Part shown: positions 36,901 to 49,821 of the stretch, in pieces
How the letters are laid out: every line of letters begins with the position of its first letter
How positions within the stretch are numbered: position 1 is the stretch's first letter
Assembly (NCBI GenBank): GCA_023333565.1
Contig: JAJKFH010004158.1
Coordinates: forward strand, 1,364,001 to 1,428,000
DNA from: Puffinus mauretanicus
Lineage: Eukaryota; Chordata; Aves; Procellariiformes; Procellariidae
Direction of reading: 5' to 3'
DNA length: 64,000 nucleotides
Made by a program: the position numbers and the translations under genes
Notes under the pieces: generated by a model
Told to the model about the DNA's origin: nothing
Databases searched by the model: none
What the model saw: the letters and a program-made list of their open reading frames with translations, nothing else

Positions 36901-39900
36901 ACATTAACAGCTCCTCACACGCTGAAAGGAAGGTATTAAAAAAGTCCCAAAATTACCACCAGATCTCCACAGCAATCAACATTTTGGAAACCACATATTT
37001 GTGACTGCTATTGAGCACGGCAGCTTTAAATATCCACATAGTTTTGTTTTCAGTGGTCAACAAAGCATAGTATAGTTGTCTACTGTCATCCCCTAACCTT
37101 GCCCACAGGACAAACGGAGGGGAAAAGCAGTTCTGACACTTGTTTTTTTCTGGTTCAACCACAGAACTGGTGCTCAACATCCCTCATCCCATGCCCTAGC
37201 AGTCCTTTAGCTTGATCTTGCAGGGAAAGATATGAGTTCCCCACCTCTCCTGAACAAACCCAGCCGCCTCTTCAAGGGACAGGCTGTAGCCGTCCCTCAA
37301 ACTGAGTCAAATTAGAGGTATATATTGATACCCTGAGCACCACTTTTAAGACATTCCATCTAATTAGATGATCACTAGTTTTTTTCTTCCCCCCCTAAGA
37401 ACAACATTCTCAGGTGGCCGAAGGCAACAGTAATATTATACCCTTAGCACATCGATTTCTGAGGCCAAAACGCGCTGCAACAAGCATTTAATAAAAACAT
37501 CGGCTATAAAATCCTAATGGCTAATTTGTCACTTCAACATTTCATAACAAGCATTATCAACCTCTCCCAGGATCACAAGCAGCGAGGTTAGTACTAATGT
37601 GGTTCAGCCACAGACATTTCTACTAATATGGCTCATGCACACATTTTCCACCTAATCAGCCATCTGTCACCAACTGGAGACTTTCCTCAAAGTTTGAAGG
37701 GTAGAGGAGAATATTATGCACTAAAGTTGGAAAAAATCAAAAATCCTATTTCATGGCTGCTTTTTTTTAAACCAACGTCTTTGCTGTTGAAAGCTGGAAA
37801 CGGTACCTCGGTGCAGAAGGTGCACAGATTTCAGCTCTGTGGGTGCAAAATATAGTTTATAGGCCAAGTGAAAACTATAGTCAGCATCCAGTGAAATGAA
37901 CTGCTGGCCTTGCAAACAACCATACTGCAGGAAGAAAAAAAGTCAAGTATGTCTCCTGAGATGGAGTCTTTGGGTAAGGCAAGGCATATGATAAATATGT
38001 AAAGATTAATAGCCTTTATTTTGGGCTTCCAGAGAGTTTGGGAGGAGGATAGTTCCTGAAAGAATGCTAAGAAGACATAGAAAGCTTTTTGAATATTCAG
38101 CCTGCTTTCTTATCACCTTCATTCACATTATTTTAAATTTCACATACAAACCCAGGCTGAAATGGCTGAAAGTAAACTCCATACCTCAAAAAGAAATCGG
38201 GATTCTTCTTGAAATCTGTAGACAACACTATCAAAGCTCAGCTAGTTTTGAGGTTGCAAACAGGCAGGGCAGTACGACTGCTACATTCATTCGGCAACTC
38301 TTTCACCCAGAAGTTAAGTTATTAGAATAAAATAAGCTCAAAAATATAAAGCTTTCAATGAAGAGAAAAAACGAGCAATTACCCTTTGCAGTATTTTCCA
38401 AAAACCACTTTAATATGCAGATTCTTACCTATCCTAATTCCCTCAGTGCTATGCTGGCTTTTCAAACCTTAGTCCAGAAGCAAAACAAGGTCATTGCAAA
38501 GAAGTCACCATACGGCAAAAACCCTGCCGTACACAACAGACCCGGTTTAGCCCAACACTGCAAGCGTGACATTTAGATCCAGGCCATCTTACTAATTTAC
38601 CCCCACTCTCGCTGGAGTGCTTATTTTCTCATTAGGCTATCAGAGGAGAAAAAACTATCAAGAGGCATGAGCCACATCTATGATCTGACCTAAAACCACA
38701 CAAGCTGAAACATCTGTAATTAATTGGCTATTCAGTGTATTGTCTGACATGTTAATTGGAGAGGTCCTTTCAACTCCAATTTGTCCAGCTCCTGTGGCTA
38801 GAAAAGACCCCTGAAGTCAGAGCAATTTTTTTGATGGTCATTACTGTTATTCCAGTTCAAAAGTAGCCCCCAGAAAGCCTACAAAATGAAGAGAAAATTT
38901 TATTTTATCTGCATCATATTTTTCCCCTTTTATATAAGCTTTAATGTAGCTCATAATTAGGCACTGCTATTCAAGGGAAAATTAATGAAATAAGAACAGG
39001 CCTCCAGATGAAGATTTTTAAAGCGCATGTCAGTGACACAAAGTTTTTTGTCATGCTAACATATTTAATTGAGAGAAGAGTGAGAGAAACTGGCTAGAAA
39101 CACAGATGACCTCTTATTCTGCCTCAATGCATCTGATATTTTGTGATCAGATATACTGACATATTGAAGACAGCAGTGTGCTTTTTCTCCCCTTTCCCAA
39201 ACACAAATCAGAGAGGAAAAAAAATGCCTACAGATTGGGGGTTTTGTTGTTATTTCTTTTAAAGGAAAAATAAGATGTTATCTGTTGCCCTTTTAAAATG
39301 TATCATTGTACATGAAAACACAAACAGTTCTCTCCAGGTACACAGAAAATATAAAACATGCATTTAAAGTGCCAAAGTCAGTGAGCCCATTTCAGAAGAG
39401 GAAAGGCTGTATTTATATTTCCAAAGAATACAATGTATTTGCCATGTAAAAAAACAAAGAGTTATTCCCTCAAAATTTCAAAAAATAAATAGAAATTTCA
39501 TCAGAGAAAGACATTTCTTTTTCCTAGCATTTTAAGATTCAAATATCCACTAAAACCCTTTTGATAGTTTAAAATGATATTCATTTAATAAATTCTTTAC
39601 TCAGCACTACAGTTATCCTTTAAGTACACCAATTATATGATTAAGCACTTCTCAGATTGCTTTGGACAAAAAAGACACATTACAGTATTGTTGCCTCAGT
39701 AAACACAACAAAATACATATTCTTTCTGAATACGGACACCGTTGATCTGCAATCGCAAAGCTGCCTGTAAGGCCGCCATTTCACCAAGAAATTTGCTAAA
39801 CACACAACTATTTTAACAAGAATAAAATACTCCAATGCAAATATATACAGCAGCTTGCATTTGGCAGAGAAGGCACCAAGTCCCTCAGAGAAGTCTTGTA

Positions 39901-41361
39901 ATTTCCTGTTAGATTTGTGCCATTTGCATCGCTGCTGTGACACCAGATGCCTTTCCCATTCGGAATTGTACTTTGACATAGTTATTTACAAAAATAATAA
40001 TAATTTTCACCAATTAGTTTCCCTGCTTTCTAGTGCTGCTGCCCTACTTTTACATTGTTATTGCAATTTACCACCGAAGTAGAAAACTGAGGAGAAATAG
40101 ATTTCATTCTCCTTCCCTTCTGTCTCAATGTATTAGGTTTTCTCAATTTTCAGTCCTTTTAAAAAGGCTGTGTTTCCTGATCAACTCATATTAAAGACAC
40201 ACTGAAAACAAACCGCCTTTCAAAAGCTTAAAAGCTGACCAAAGAAAGATCTATCAGAAGAAAAATAAACCAAATCCCCAAAAGGAATACAATTAGAGAT
40301 GTTATTCTTTTCTCAGCTGATCAATAAAAACTGGTATAAAGCGAGAACTGTGTTTCTGAATACTATGATATCTTCATTTATTAAGCGAATTCGAAGAGGC
40401 GGCCGTGGGATATAGAAGGTCCTCACATGTATATCAAAGTATTTTAAAAGATGGACCGCAGACAGAAGTACGGCGCATGCGGCCATTTCTCAAGGCCAAA
40501 GAAGAAATCAGTGAAATCCCAAAGGCACGAGATCTAGGGCCTGTATTCTTCACCGTTCACAGGTGACCTGGGGAGGAGGTAAAACAGGGACGTGATGAAG
40601 TTCACTGACTGTTTTCAGCATACAGCACTAGCAATCTTCCACCTGCGAAGGTGAAGGTCTTACAGGTCAGACCGGCACAGAGGAGATTGCTAGAGACTGC
40701 TTTTCCCCATCTTTTCCAAAGCAACGATTAGGCAAAATGCAATGAAACTAGCAAGGAGCAAGTTCAAAAGAAACCACTGGGTATATAGTTACGCTATAGT
40801 ACAGTTTGAACAGGCTCAAAAAGTGACCGGATAAATTCACAGCAGAAAAATGACAAATACTAAAACCAGAGAGACCTCAAGCAGTCTCTGAGCTACCCCT
40901 CAGAGGAGGCTGAGAGAGTACTCTAGGAAAACGTATTACTGCATGCTCACTCTGCGCAGCCTCCCACTGCAGCCGGTCACAGACGGACCACTATAACCCT
41001 TCTCAGGTCCTTATTAAAAACTAGAAGACTAAAACGAGTGAACACCATGTCTCGAGGTAAGGGCTTGCCGCCACAAGGTCAGCGAGCAATTGAAATCAAG
41101 GCTGGAAGAATGAATCCACTCGCCAGGAGACAACGGTCAAGGAAAGATTTGTATGTGAACCTCTTAATTTCTTTTCCACCTTCCCGTATCGTTTGACTTC
41201 TGTCTGAACAGTCAATTATTCTAGTTTACAGTATAATAAAACCTGCCTTTTATTTCCTGTTTCAAAGCCTTCCAACATTCATCAGAGTCTGTGCAGACCC
41301 TGCCCAGCAGCAGGACCCTAAAACCTATTTCTAAAGCTGACATGCCTACAGCTTCTTTAGT
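33950..41361. other. Gene-free noncoding DNA
   Basis: No supported gene. From about 34,900 to 35,770 the sequence is somewhat richer in GC and open in many overlapping frames on both strands (60-109 codons), but none resembles a known protein and no consistent strand or splice pattern emerges. The blocks at 38,700-38,780 and 38,880-39,080 are CpG-poor and rich in TAATTA-like motifs. A 49-codon frame starting MSRGKG at about 41,048 is unrecognised. Confidence 0.5.
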
Positions 41362-41514
41362 CAAAAAAAAAAAAAACCCACACCAAAACCCGACGAACAA
41401 AGAAAACACCAAAACACCCACACCACGACCAACAAAAAAAAAACCCCAAGAAAACCAAAACCCCCACACAACCCAACAAAAAACCCCACAAACAACAACA
41501 AAAAAAATCAAACA
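41362..41514. repeat. A/C-rich low-complexity tract
   Basis: About 150 bases consist almost entirely of A and C on the + strand, opening with an A14 run and continuing with CACACCAAAACCC-like units. Open frames through it on both strands (P, T, N and K-rich or F, G, V and W-rich) are artefacts of composition. Confidence 0.85.
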
Positions 41515-43167
41515 TTAATGGTAAGTTTTAAATGCATCTCAACTTCCCTTTAATAGGTTTTCCAGAAGAAGCAAATTAACGTTAGTTATACAATTTCTGC
41601 CGAGTGCAACCTAACCTGTCCCTCAGTATCACTGTCTCCAAAAATCTGAAGGGTTGATTTTCATGAATGAAAATTTATGATGGAGCATCACAAGGAAAAT
41701 GAGAGGAAAAGGGAGAGAAACAACTTTAAAACTTGATTACTCAGCGATGAGTACGTAAAATTTATCTAGATCTGAGAGTAATTTCTATCCTATCCTAAAA
41801 GCAAGGTATGATAAAAGGTATGCAAATCATCTAGAACCTACCTTCATATCCCATCATGTAAAGTCAGTCTTTATGGAAAAGTGGATCACATCTTCCTATG
41901 TCGAGCATGTTTGGAAAAAGCTTCACCTGACAGACCAAGTGAGGTACAGGGCAAGGTTCTCCATTTCGGGAATCAGCGACACCCTCATAACAAGCCATGA
42001 AGCTGAGTTGGTTTTTCGCAGTTGCAGAGGTTCCTGGAGAGACTGGACTCTGTTTCTGTTCCTCCCCACTTCTCTTGGGAAGAAATCGGAGAAAGGAGCT
42101 TGCATGGTAAGCCAATCTAACGTCGCTCCTCCGTAAGATTACAGAGAAGCGGAGCGGAGCAGCAGGGAACCGGAGTGAAACAGAGCATTTGGAGCCAGAA
42201 AATCAAAAGCACTACCGATATACATGAGAGGATGCAAGCGTGTTCAAGCCTGATGGACAGTGAAAGGAGCACAGGCAACGGTAAGAGGTTTAGCAAACAC
42301 ATATTTAGGGAAAGTTTTAGAATGTGAAGTATAAATTGCCAGATTATAAAGAAACAGAGAATGAAAAGTCTGATTAAAATAACTTGGAAGGCAGGAAAAT
42401 GGAAGAAGTCACTAACAAATAAGAAGAGTGTGAATGGAGAATAAGCACACCGCAAGACAAGAATGGAAGTTAAGAGAGACAAATAGAAGATCGTTTAAGA
42501 TAGAAGAAGAGTACAAAAAAACCAAGGAGTGGATACAAAAAGTTAAAAGCATGCTTGTTAATCTGCTCAGATCCAACATTATTGTAAAAACTAATGCACT
42601 AAAATGGTAACCTCCTAAGACCACAGTCACAGCCCCAGAGTCTGCTGCGAAGTTGAGAAGATACCTGGATGACATATGAGCTTCACTCAAAGCACCTGAG
42701 ATCCCTGTCCCCGTGACCTGCCAACTCTCTTCATGCAGCCTACCCAGTTCTAGTCATTGGCCACCTGGTTACTGGGATATAATAACGTTTAACAAAGTAA
42801 GAAATTTTTAAAAATATAAGTAGTTTTTACAAGAGGACAAAAAAAATGCAATTTGCAAAAAAAAAAACAACACACACTAGTGGTAAGAATTGATGTAAAA
42901 CTCTCCAAAAGAAAAGCACATTTCAGACTGAAACAAAACTTATTTAAACCCCAATTGTGCAACTCGCTGGACACACACTTGCACAGGTTGTCTACCCGCA
43001 GCACACCGTGGGACAACGGCCATAAAAGCTTCCTAGCTTTTCCTGTGCACATAATAATTCGATGTCTGATATCTGAGGGACATAATGCTTGCGTGGGAAA
43101 GTTGGGTGGGGAAAATGGTAGAGATGCCCGATGGTTTAATGTCAAACCCAACCATTTCTGTGAATTT
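41515..43167. other. Gene-free noncoding DNA between the two low-complexity tracts
   Basis: No coding feature is supported. A 121-codon minus frame at 42,117-42,482 is rich in L, F and S, as expected from purine-rich + strand DNA, and has no recognisable domain. A short A-run with ACACAC occurs near 42,856-42,878. Confidence 0.5.
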
Positions 43168-43374
43168 GAGGGGGTGGTTTTTTGGCTTTTTTGGTAGTTT
43201 GTTTGGGGTTTTTTCGTTTGTTTTTGTTTTTTTTTGTTGTTGTTGTTGTTGCTCTTGTGTTTGTGGTTTTTGGTTTTGGTTTTTTTTTTTTGAGTGGGTT
43301 TTTTGTGGTTTGGTTGTTTGTTTGGTTGGGTTTTTTTGTTGTTGGTTTTTTTTTTGTTTGGTTGGGTTTTTTTT
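43168..43374. repeat. T/G-rich low-complexity tract with (TTG)n core
   Basis: About 207 bases are nearly all T and G on the + strand, with a (TTG) run at about 43,234-43,251 and several T9-T11 runs. Long open frames here (up to 200 codons on minus, N/K/Q/T-rich) are not real proteins. The composition is the complement of the tract at 41.4 kb. Confidence 0.9.
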
Positions 43375-46300
43375 AAGAACTCTAGTGCCACAGAAGATTT
43401 TTTGAGAATAACTCAAGAAACACACACACAGAGTGGCTTAGCCTCACTCTTACATTATGTTTTCATCATCTGAAATCTCTTAAAAATTTTCATTAAAAGC
43501 TTTTTTTAATTCTTTACAAATCTCTATAACGTATAGCTTTACAGGGTGAAAAGGTTTCTCTTAGGTGAAAAGTCTAACTTTAGTCTGACTGCTGCTTATC
43601 TCCCAGCGAACACTGACTGTAAATGCTGCTTAAGTCCTACACATTACACAGCAAGCTGTAATTTAAAAACTAGATGGCTGAAAACATACACTCATGCAGC
43701 CGCATTAGGACTAGGATGGCTGGAACTCTCCGGACCAGAAAGGAAAAAGTAGAGGTGAGACACGATCCAGGTTTGTAAAGCAGCAGAGGGAGTGGAGAGG
43801 CTAAAAACACAACACAAAACTCAAGGGATTTAAAACTAGGAAAACATCCATTTAAAACAGGTAAAATAATTTTTCACCCAGCAGGCAGAGGACCCCCAGA
43901 GCTTGCTGCCGCCGGGGCGGCAGAGCCAGTCTGCAACATCAGGTCAGAGATGGGCTCAGCTCCCTTTGTGCAATCTTCTCTCTTAAATAGCCAAAAAAAG
44001 AGCAACTGAGGAATTCAGGTTAAAGACTTGGAAAGAAAAAGCCAGAGGTGCGGTTTGCACCTCCCCCTTGCCCGTCCAGAGCTCGTCACCTATCACCAGC
44101 TAACACCCGGGCACGGAGTCCTGCGAGAGCCATATGTCCCACCGTATGTCCACAGAAACACTGACCTGAGGGAGGAATTGACCCGTCTTCACTACAACAT
44201 GGCTACCGCTGCTACAGTCGAGGCTCCTGGATAAACGTATTTGCACTGATCGATTAGGAATACCAGGATTTAAGCTTTAATTTCCTGTGCAGCGAGAGAA
44301 TTAGGTTACTTTGATTTGATCCAGACTAAGATTTCTACCAGCTTTCTAGCTTCATACATTTGTATTTCCTAGACATAGCACGGTTAACGAAGAAGCCGGG
44401 TTAACAGATGGGAGGGAATAAAATTGATGATCTTGGATCCATTTCTGCTAAATTGACAAGCTCATTTCTACAAACTAGGTATTATATACATCATACAGGC
44501 AACAAATTAAGGATTTTAGTCCCTGGACTACCTATCAGACACAGCTACCCAGAGAAATCAGACATACTATTATCTTTGAATGCCTGAGGGGGGAAAAAAA
44601 AAAGTAAATTCATAAGCTTATTCATAACCACCTATTTTACAGCATTACAGATACAAGACCTCAGATTTTTACAGTCTCAGTCAGTACTTCTCATAGGTAA
44701 TAAATCAGCTTCAACAGTTTGGTAAAGGAGTTAATTCATAAAGCCAAGAGTTCCCCTAACACATGAACATGCTGCAGCTGTTTTATAGTCAGGGTTTTGT
44801 GTAATATTGTCAATTTTCCTCAGCTTTGTTTCTTCCACTTTTTCCCTCAGAAGAATAAAACTAACTCTGAAGTGGGGGGAAAAAAAAAAACAAACAAACA
44901 TTCTTTAACTACCTTGAGAATTATGTTGGCGTGATTATAAAAACCAAGCAAGCTGGAGGGATACAAGGTCTTGAGATATACAAATTGACACAGCTATTGG
45001 AAAAATCCCACCAGAAATTTTCCTAAATTAATACAGAAAACATCTGATAAACTTTGCCCTCAACAAGAGAAATGGAAATTTTTATGCATGAGCAGGAATG
45101 AGACCCAGGGCCACAGCCAGTGCCGTATCCCCTATTCCCTTAGGAATTACAGCACATTAGAGAAAAATGAGAAATTTGATGAATGACAAAATGTATGAGT
45201 AAAGGAGCCTGGAAACCACGAGGATAGATCATGAACTTTACAGCATTAAGCTTTTTAAAATCTCATCTTCCTTCACACACAGAGAAAATACCAAGTATTC
45301 AGCAGATTTTTAACATCACACATTTTGTTACACGTTTTCAACTGAGATGACTTTTTTCTCCAGAAATCATTTGCGCAAACAGCAACCGTGTTCTTAAATG
45401 TAGGACTAAGAACTATTAGTAATGACCTTATTTTGCTTTTAAAAAGTAAAATATGAAATCCATATTATTTTTGCATTTTCTAGATGCATTGGCAGTCTTT
45501 GGGACCCCCATCCTTTAAAGTTACTCCAAGGTAAGAAGTGGAAGATGCTGGCCAAGACAGCTCAGGAGCTAAGAACAGCTGTTTTTCATCATGCTCTTAA
45601 AAATGGTTGTATCAAGAGATAGAAGCCAGGCCTAAGAAACAACCTTCTTTACGTTATTCAGTTTGGAAGCAAGTACACCACACAAGAGCAGCAGCAATCA
45701 ATATTAGTCCGAACTGAAACAAGCCTTCACATTCAGAAGTTCAGCTGCAAGCAGGGTCAAAAAGAGCAAAAAAAGAGAATTTGAATAGCACAGCGATCCG
45801 TGAAACTAAAAATCCAGGCGGTAAATTACATCTGTGCCCGAGTGAGCTATAATACTTTATAAAACAATAGCAAATGGTTACAATTCTGATTGATAGAAAA
45901 GTATTAGATCACAGAACACGCCAAACTGTTGCCAGTGTGCACTTTTTTCCTAAGGAAAGGGACTTTGTGACCATTCCTCCCTGTACTAACTTTCAAGCTT
46001 GTTAAGCAACTTCAGAGGCACAGAGATTAAAGGTATTTAGTTATATGTTTGGCAACGTATCAGTGAGTCGGTGTGAATTACAGAGTCCTAGAAGTTAACA
46101 TCTTGCCTGAAAAAAGCACCAGTCTTACAAAGCAGCACACACGTACCAGCATCAGCCAGGGCACGGAGAGCCAATAGCCAGGGAAAAAGAAAAGAAGGAA
46201 GGGTGTAAAGGTGGCATTTGGGGACACAGGGAGGGAAAAATCCACTCTGACATCTGGGTATAAGAACATATTTATCTCAATGCTCATCTACATGGACACT

Positions 46301-49300
46301 CCAGAGATAAATTCTGGGACACTTGAGACCATTAAGAATTGGAAAACTGGTTTCACTCTTCCAACAAAGCATGGACTAAATTTGTCAAGCCAAGACACAG
46401 TTCTACTGAGTTCATTAAAGACAGACGTTAGGTTTATTCCTCTTGGTCCGTGTCTGTTGAAGGGGATGAAAACGAGTCAGTAAAAAAATCTGGCGACTCT
46501 CTTGTGCTATATCAAGCATGAAATACACAGGTTTCCTCTTGTTTTGTGGCACAATGAAACTGGAAAACACACTATTCTTCATGCTTGAGGGATTTTTCCC
46601 CTCAAGTGAATAGTAAAACAGAAGTTTTAAACAGGTTCAAACAATTTAGCCAAGATCATTATTGAAATTTTTTTCATCTAATCAAGATCCAGATTTTACA
46701 AAGTTTTGTCTAAGTTTTCATATAGAGTACCATGCGAACTAATCCATTTCAAGTTTGGCCATCTAAAGCTCAATCCAAGCTTGGTGTCTACAGGAGCAAG
46801 AGAAAAAAACCCAAACCATCTTCTACTATTTCTTCTCCTTCCTTTCTCTCAGAAAAGAAGCCTTTTACATTACCCATTACACCTTGATTTTAACATCCTT
46901 TTTACGTACTGGGAACCGTACTTCTACTGTTGACTGACCGACTTTAAATGTTTATAGAACAAGCTGACTTTATATATACAAAACCCAAGACATTTGAAAA
47001 CTAAAAGCATACACACAATCAACATCTCTCTCATGTTTAAGAGTCCAGGATATATCAAACAATAATAAACTCCAGGTGCTACTCCCTAGGATGCTGTAAG
47101 ACAGATAAAATAGTAATTCCAATAAAATTGCTGAGAAAGTTAAAATATCACAGGTTTCTAGGATGTTTTTTATGAGTTTAAACACTATTTTTATAAGATA
47201 ACTGATTTTTCTTCAACTTCTGGCCGGTCCCTAGGGTTAGTATTCCCCGTGTGAAGACACAAAAGCAGTGCCACAGGAGCAGTGTCACACGTGACCACCG
47301 TGCATTACCTGCAGGTAAGGAACTTACTTCAGAGAATTTTTTAATTTAGAACAGTAACAAACACCACGGTAAAAATAAGCTGTTGTACACGTGGTTTTGA
47401 CAACACTTATTATATAAGTGTTATCAAAATGCCGGCTTAATTGAAATCGTCAGCATGCGCTCTCACAGAGGGGAAGCGCTGCAACAAGCTGCTAGTAATT
47501 CTGGTACCCTACGGATATAACGGGCAACAGTTCTGACTAGTCAACCGATCATTATTTACCCAATTAATAAACCCTAAAATAAATTTTCACTGTCTGTAAT
47601 TCATTATGCAGACTAAGGAAATTTTAATATTTGTATCAAAGGAAATTATTTGCATTTATTTAAAAAACTACTATCAGGTCTGTAAAAAAAATGCTGATAC
47701 AAATCTATCATTATTGCTAATTGGACGTGCAACATAAGTTACATGTGGTAGAAAAGGCTACTGCTCAAATGATGCAAGCCCTTGCAGTAATTGGGCTTAA
47801 CAAGAAAACAGCAATTACAGATTTATAGTACTGCCTTAAACGTGAATACTGACATCATATAAACAATTCTCTTCAAGTTTGCTATTCCAATTAGTACTCG
47901 TGCGCTTTGTGCGAAAATGAACATTCCAGTGACTTTCTGTTTAAAACACTTTATATTTTAAGCTTACACTGCAAAAACAATAATATCAAACAATTAACTG
48001 AGATTCATACCCATCATGCCATTTCTGGTTATTATAACCATTGGATTATACTTTTTTTAAATATATATATACACACGCACACGCGAATAAATAATTCTAA
48101 AATAAACACTCCAGAAGCTGTCATTTTTGTGTCACTGACTTAGCTTATTTTTCCTCCAAGAGTTTCATTCTATTCTACTCATCTGTTTTATACAACTATT
48201 TTATGCCAAATTCAGCATTTAAGCATTTGTACTGCAAATGTCACATCATCTATTGCACAATGCGTTAAATTGTTTTTTCTAAATCAATTTCTTTCAGAAA
48301 CTAACTTTCCTTCATGTATTTTTCAATTCTAGTAAGGTAATAACTTCATTATTGTCAAAGTATTCTTTAATGACTGACGCTTTACACGAAATTGTACGCT
48401 GTTAGGCTGCACTTGAAAAGCTGCATCAAGGACTGTTTCAAAAAGGAAGAGAGTTACAACCCCATACTGCACATCCTGGCTTGTTTGCTCCAGCCTTGTA
48501 ATTTCTTTTCTTGTTTTGAAATAGAGCATCCTAAATGTCAATATACTTCTTGAAGCAGCTTGTTGCTTTTAACGATCACAACCATTTTGAAACTAAGCTG
48601 AATGGTGCCTTCAGGGCATCATTATTAAGGGAGGAGAAATTCACTGATCCAGCCACCAGCACACACTGCCTCTCAGGCTCTATTTTTATAGACCATTAGA
48701 AATTTGCCACGTTTTTCACATTCCCTAGATGTGGCACTTCAGGGCTTCGCTAGCGCCTACCCTACGTGGGATTATTCTGTCAAACCTTATGAATACCTTG
48801 CTGAGTCTTCAGGGATTCTGATAAAATTCAGTTCTAACTTCGGTACCCTCCCCGCCCGCCCCCATAAAAACACCCACTACCTTCAACCTTTCTTGTACCT
48901 GTCTGTAAAAACTCTAAGAAACTTGGAGTTAAAGCAACATGTTTCTTAACAGATGACAGCAAGTCACATACACCTGTAATAGTATTTGGCATCCGCACAT
49001 GTAAACTGTGTCCCTAAAGCTCAAACAAGTTGGAAAAGAAACAGGGAATTTTTGATACTACATAGTCTTATCCCCTTTCAAAGACAAATACTGCATCCAC
49101 CTATGCATGGGCATTAAATGGATTCCCTATGGGTTCCCAACAGAAGCCGAACACTATTAAGGTATTTCACAGGGATCAGCATCACCGTACCGTGTAGAAC
49201 ATCCCTGCCTGAAAACGTCCTCACCCAAGTTTGGGAGAGTTGCCTTTCCTTTTTATTAGTATTGTAACTTCTTCATTGCTATGAATCCCCCTTTCTCTCC

Positions 49301-49769
49301 CCTACTGTTTTTGTTCAATAGGATTTGCTGGAACTTCTCTTTGGCACCAAGCTCTGGCATCAAGCAGTACCCGCTGCTTTTATGCAAAAATAATGACTAC
49401 TTTTATATTTCTATTAACATACAAACCAAACATTTCCATAACAAATATGATTTAGTCACCGATACTTTAAGTTTCTGCAATCTCCCTTGTTATTTCTTTA
49501 AAGAAAAAGAAAAAACACCCACTAATATTCCTTAATCAAAGTTTAAACATTGTATCATCTGGGATGTTCCTCTTCCTCTGCGCTCGATCACTGACAGGAC
49601 CATTTATCCAGTTCCTACAAACTAACGGACTATGATGCACTACAACCAACAAAGAGGTTTTTCTAATGCAAATTCTATCTGAAGAAGGTTCAAGCAAAGA
49701 GGATTATTACCCCGACTCCCTGGCTGGCAGCAGCACCATTAGGGAACTTCAGTAAGAGCTCTCAGAAAA
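43375..49769. other. Gene-free noncoding DNA
   Basis: No supported gene. The block at about 47,560-47,860 is CpG-poor and carries an octamer-like ATTTGCAT and several TAATT-type motifs, suggesting a possible conserved noncoding element. A10-A14 runs occur near 44,599 and 44,880. Confidence 0.5.
48060..48085. repeat. (AT)n(AC)n microsatellite
   Basis: An AT run of about five units passes into imperfect ACACACGCACACGCG. Confidence 0.8.
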
Positions 49770-49821
49770 GGGGTTTGGTTTGGTTTGGGGTTTTTTTGTT
49801 TTTGTTTTTTCAAAAAAACCC
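49770..49821. repeat. G/T tract with 11-bp perfect inverted repeat
   Basis: GGGTTTTTTTG at 49788-49798 is the exact reverse complement of CAAAAAAACCC at 49811-49821, with a 12-base T-rich loop. The left arm is part of a GGTTTGG-type tract starting at 49770. Confidence 0.8.

Noticed and set aside
41048..41197. Short frame starting MSRGKG, recalling a histone H4-like start
   Set aside because: Similarity stops after about six residues, the frame is only 49 codons and nothing histone-like follows.
42789..43425. Long minus-strand frames (130 and 200 codons) rich in K, N, Q and T
   Set aside because: They are the translation of the T/G-rich low-complexity tract; composition explains the lack of stop codons and the C-terminal part is not protein-like.
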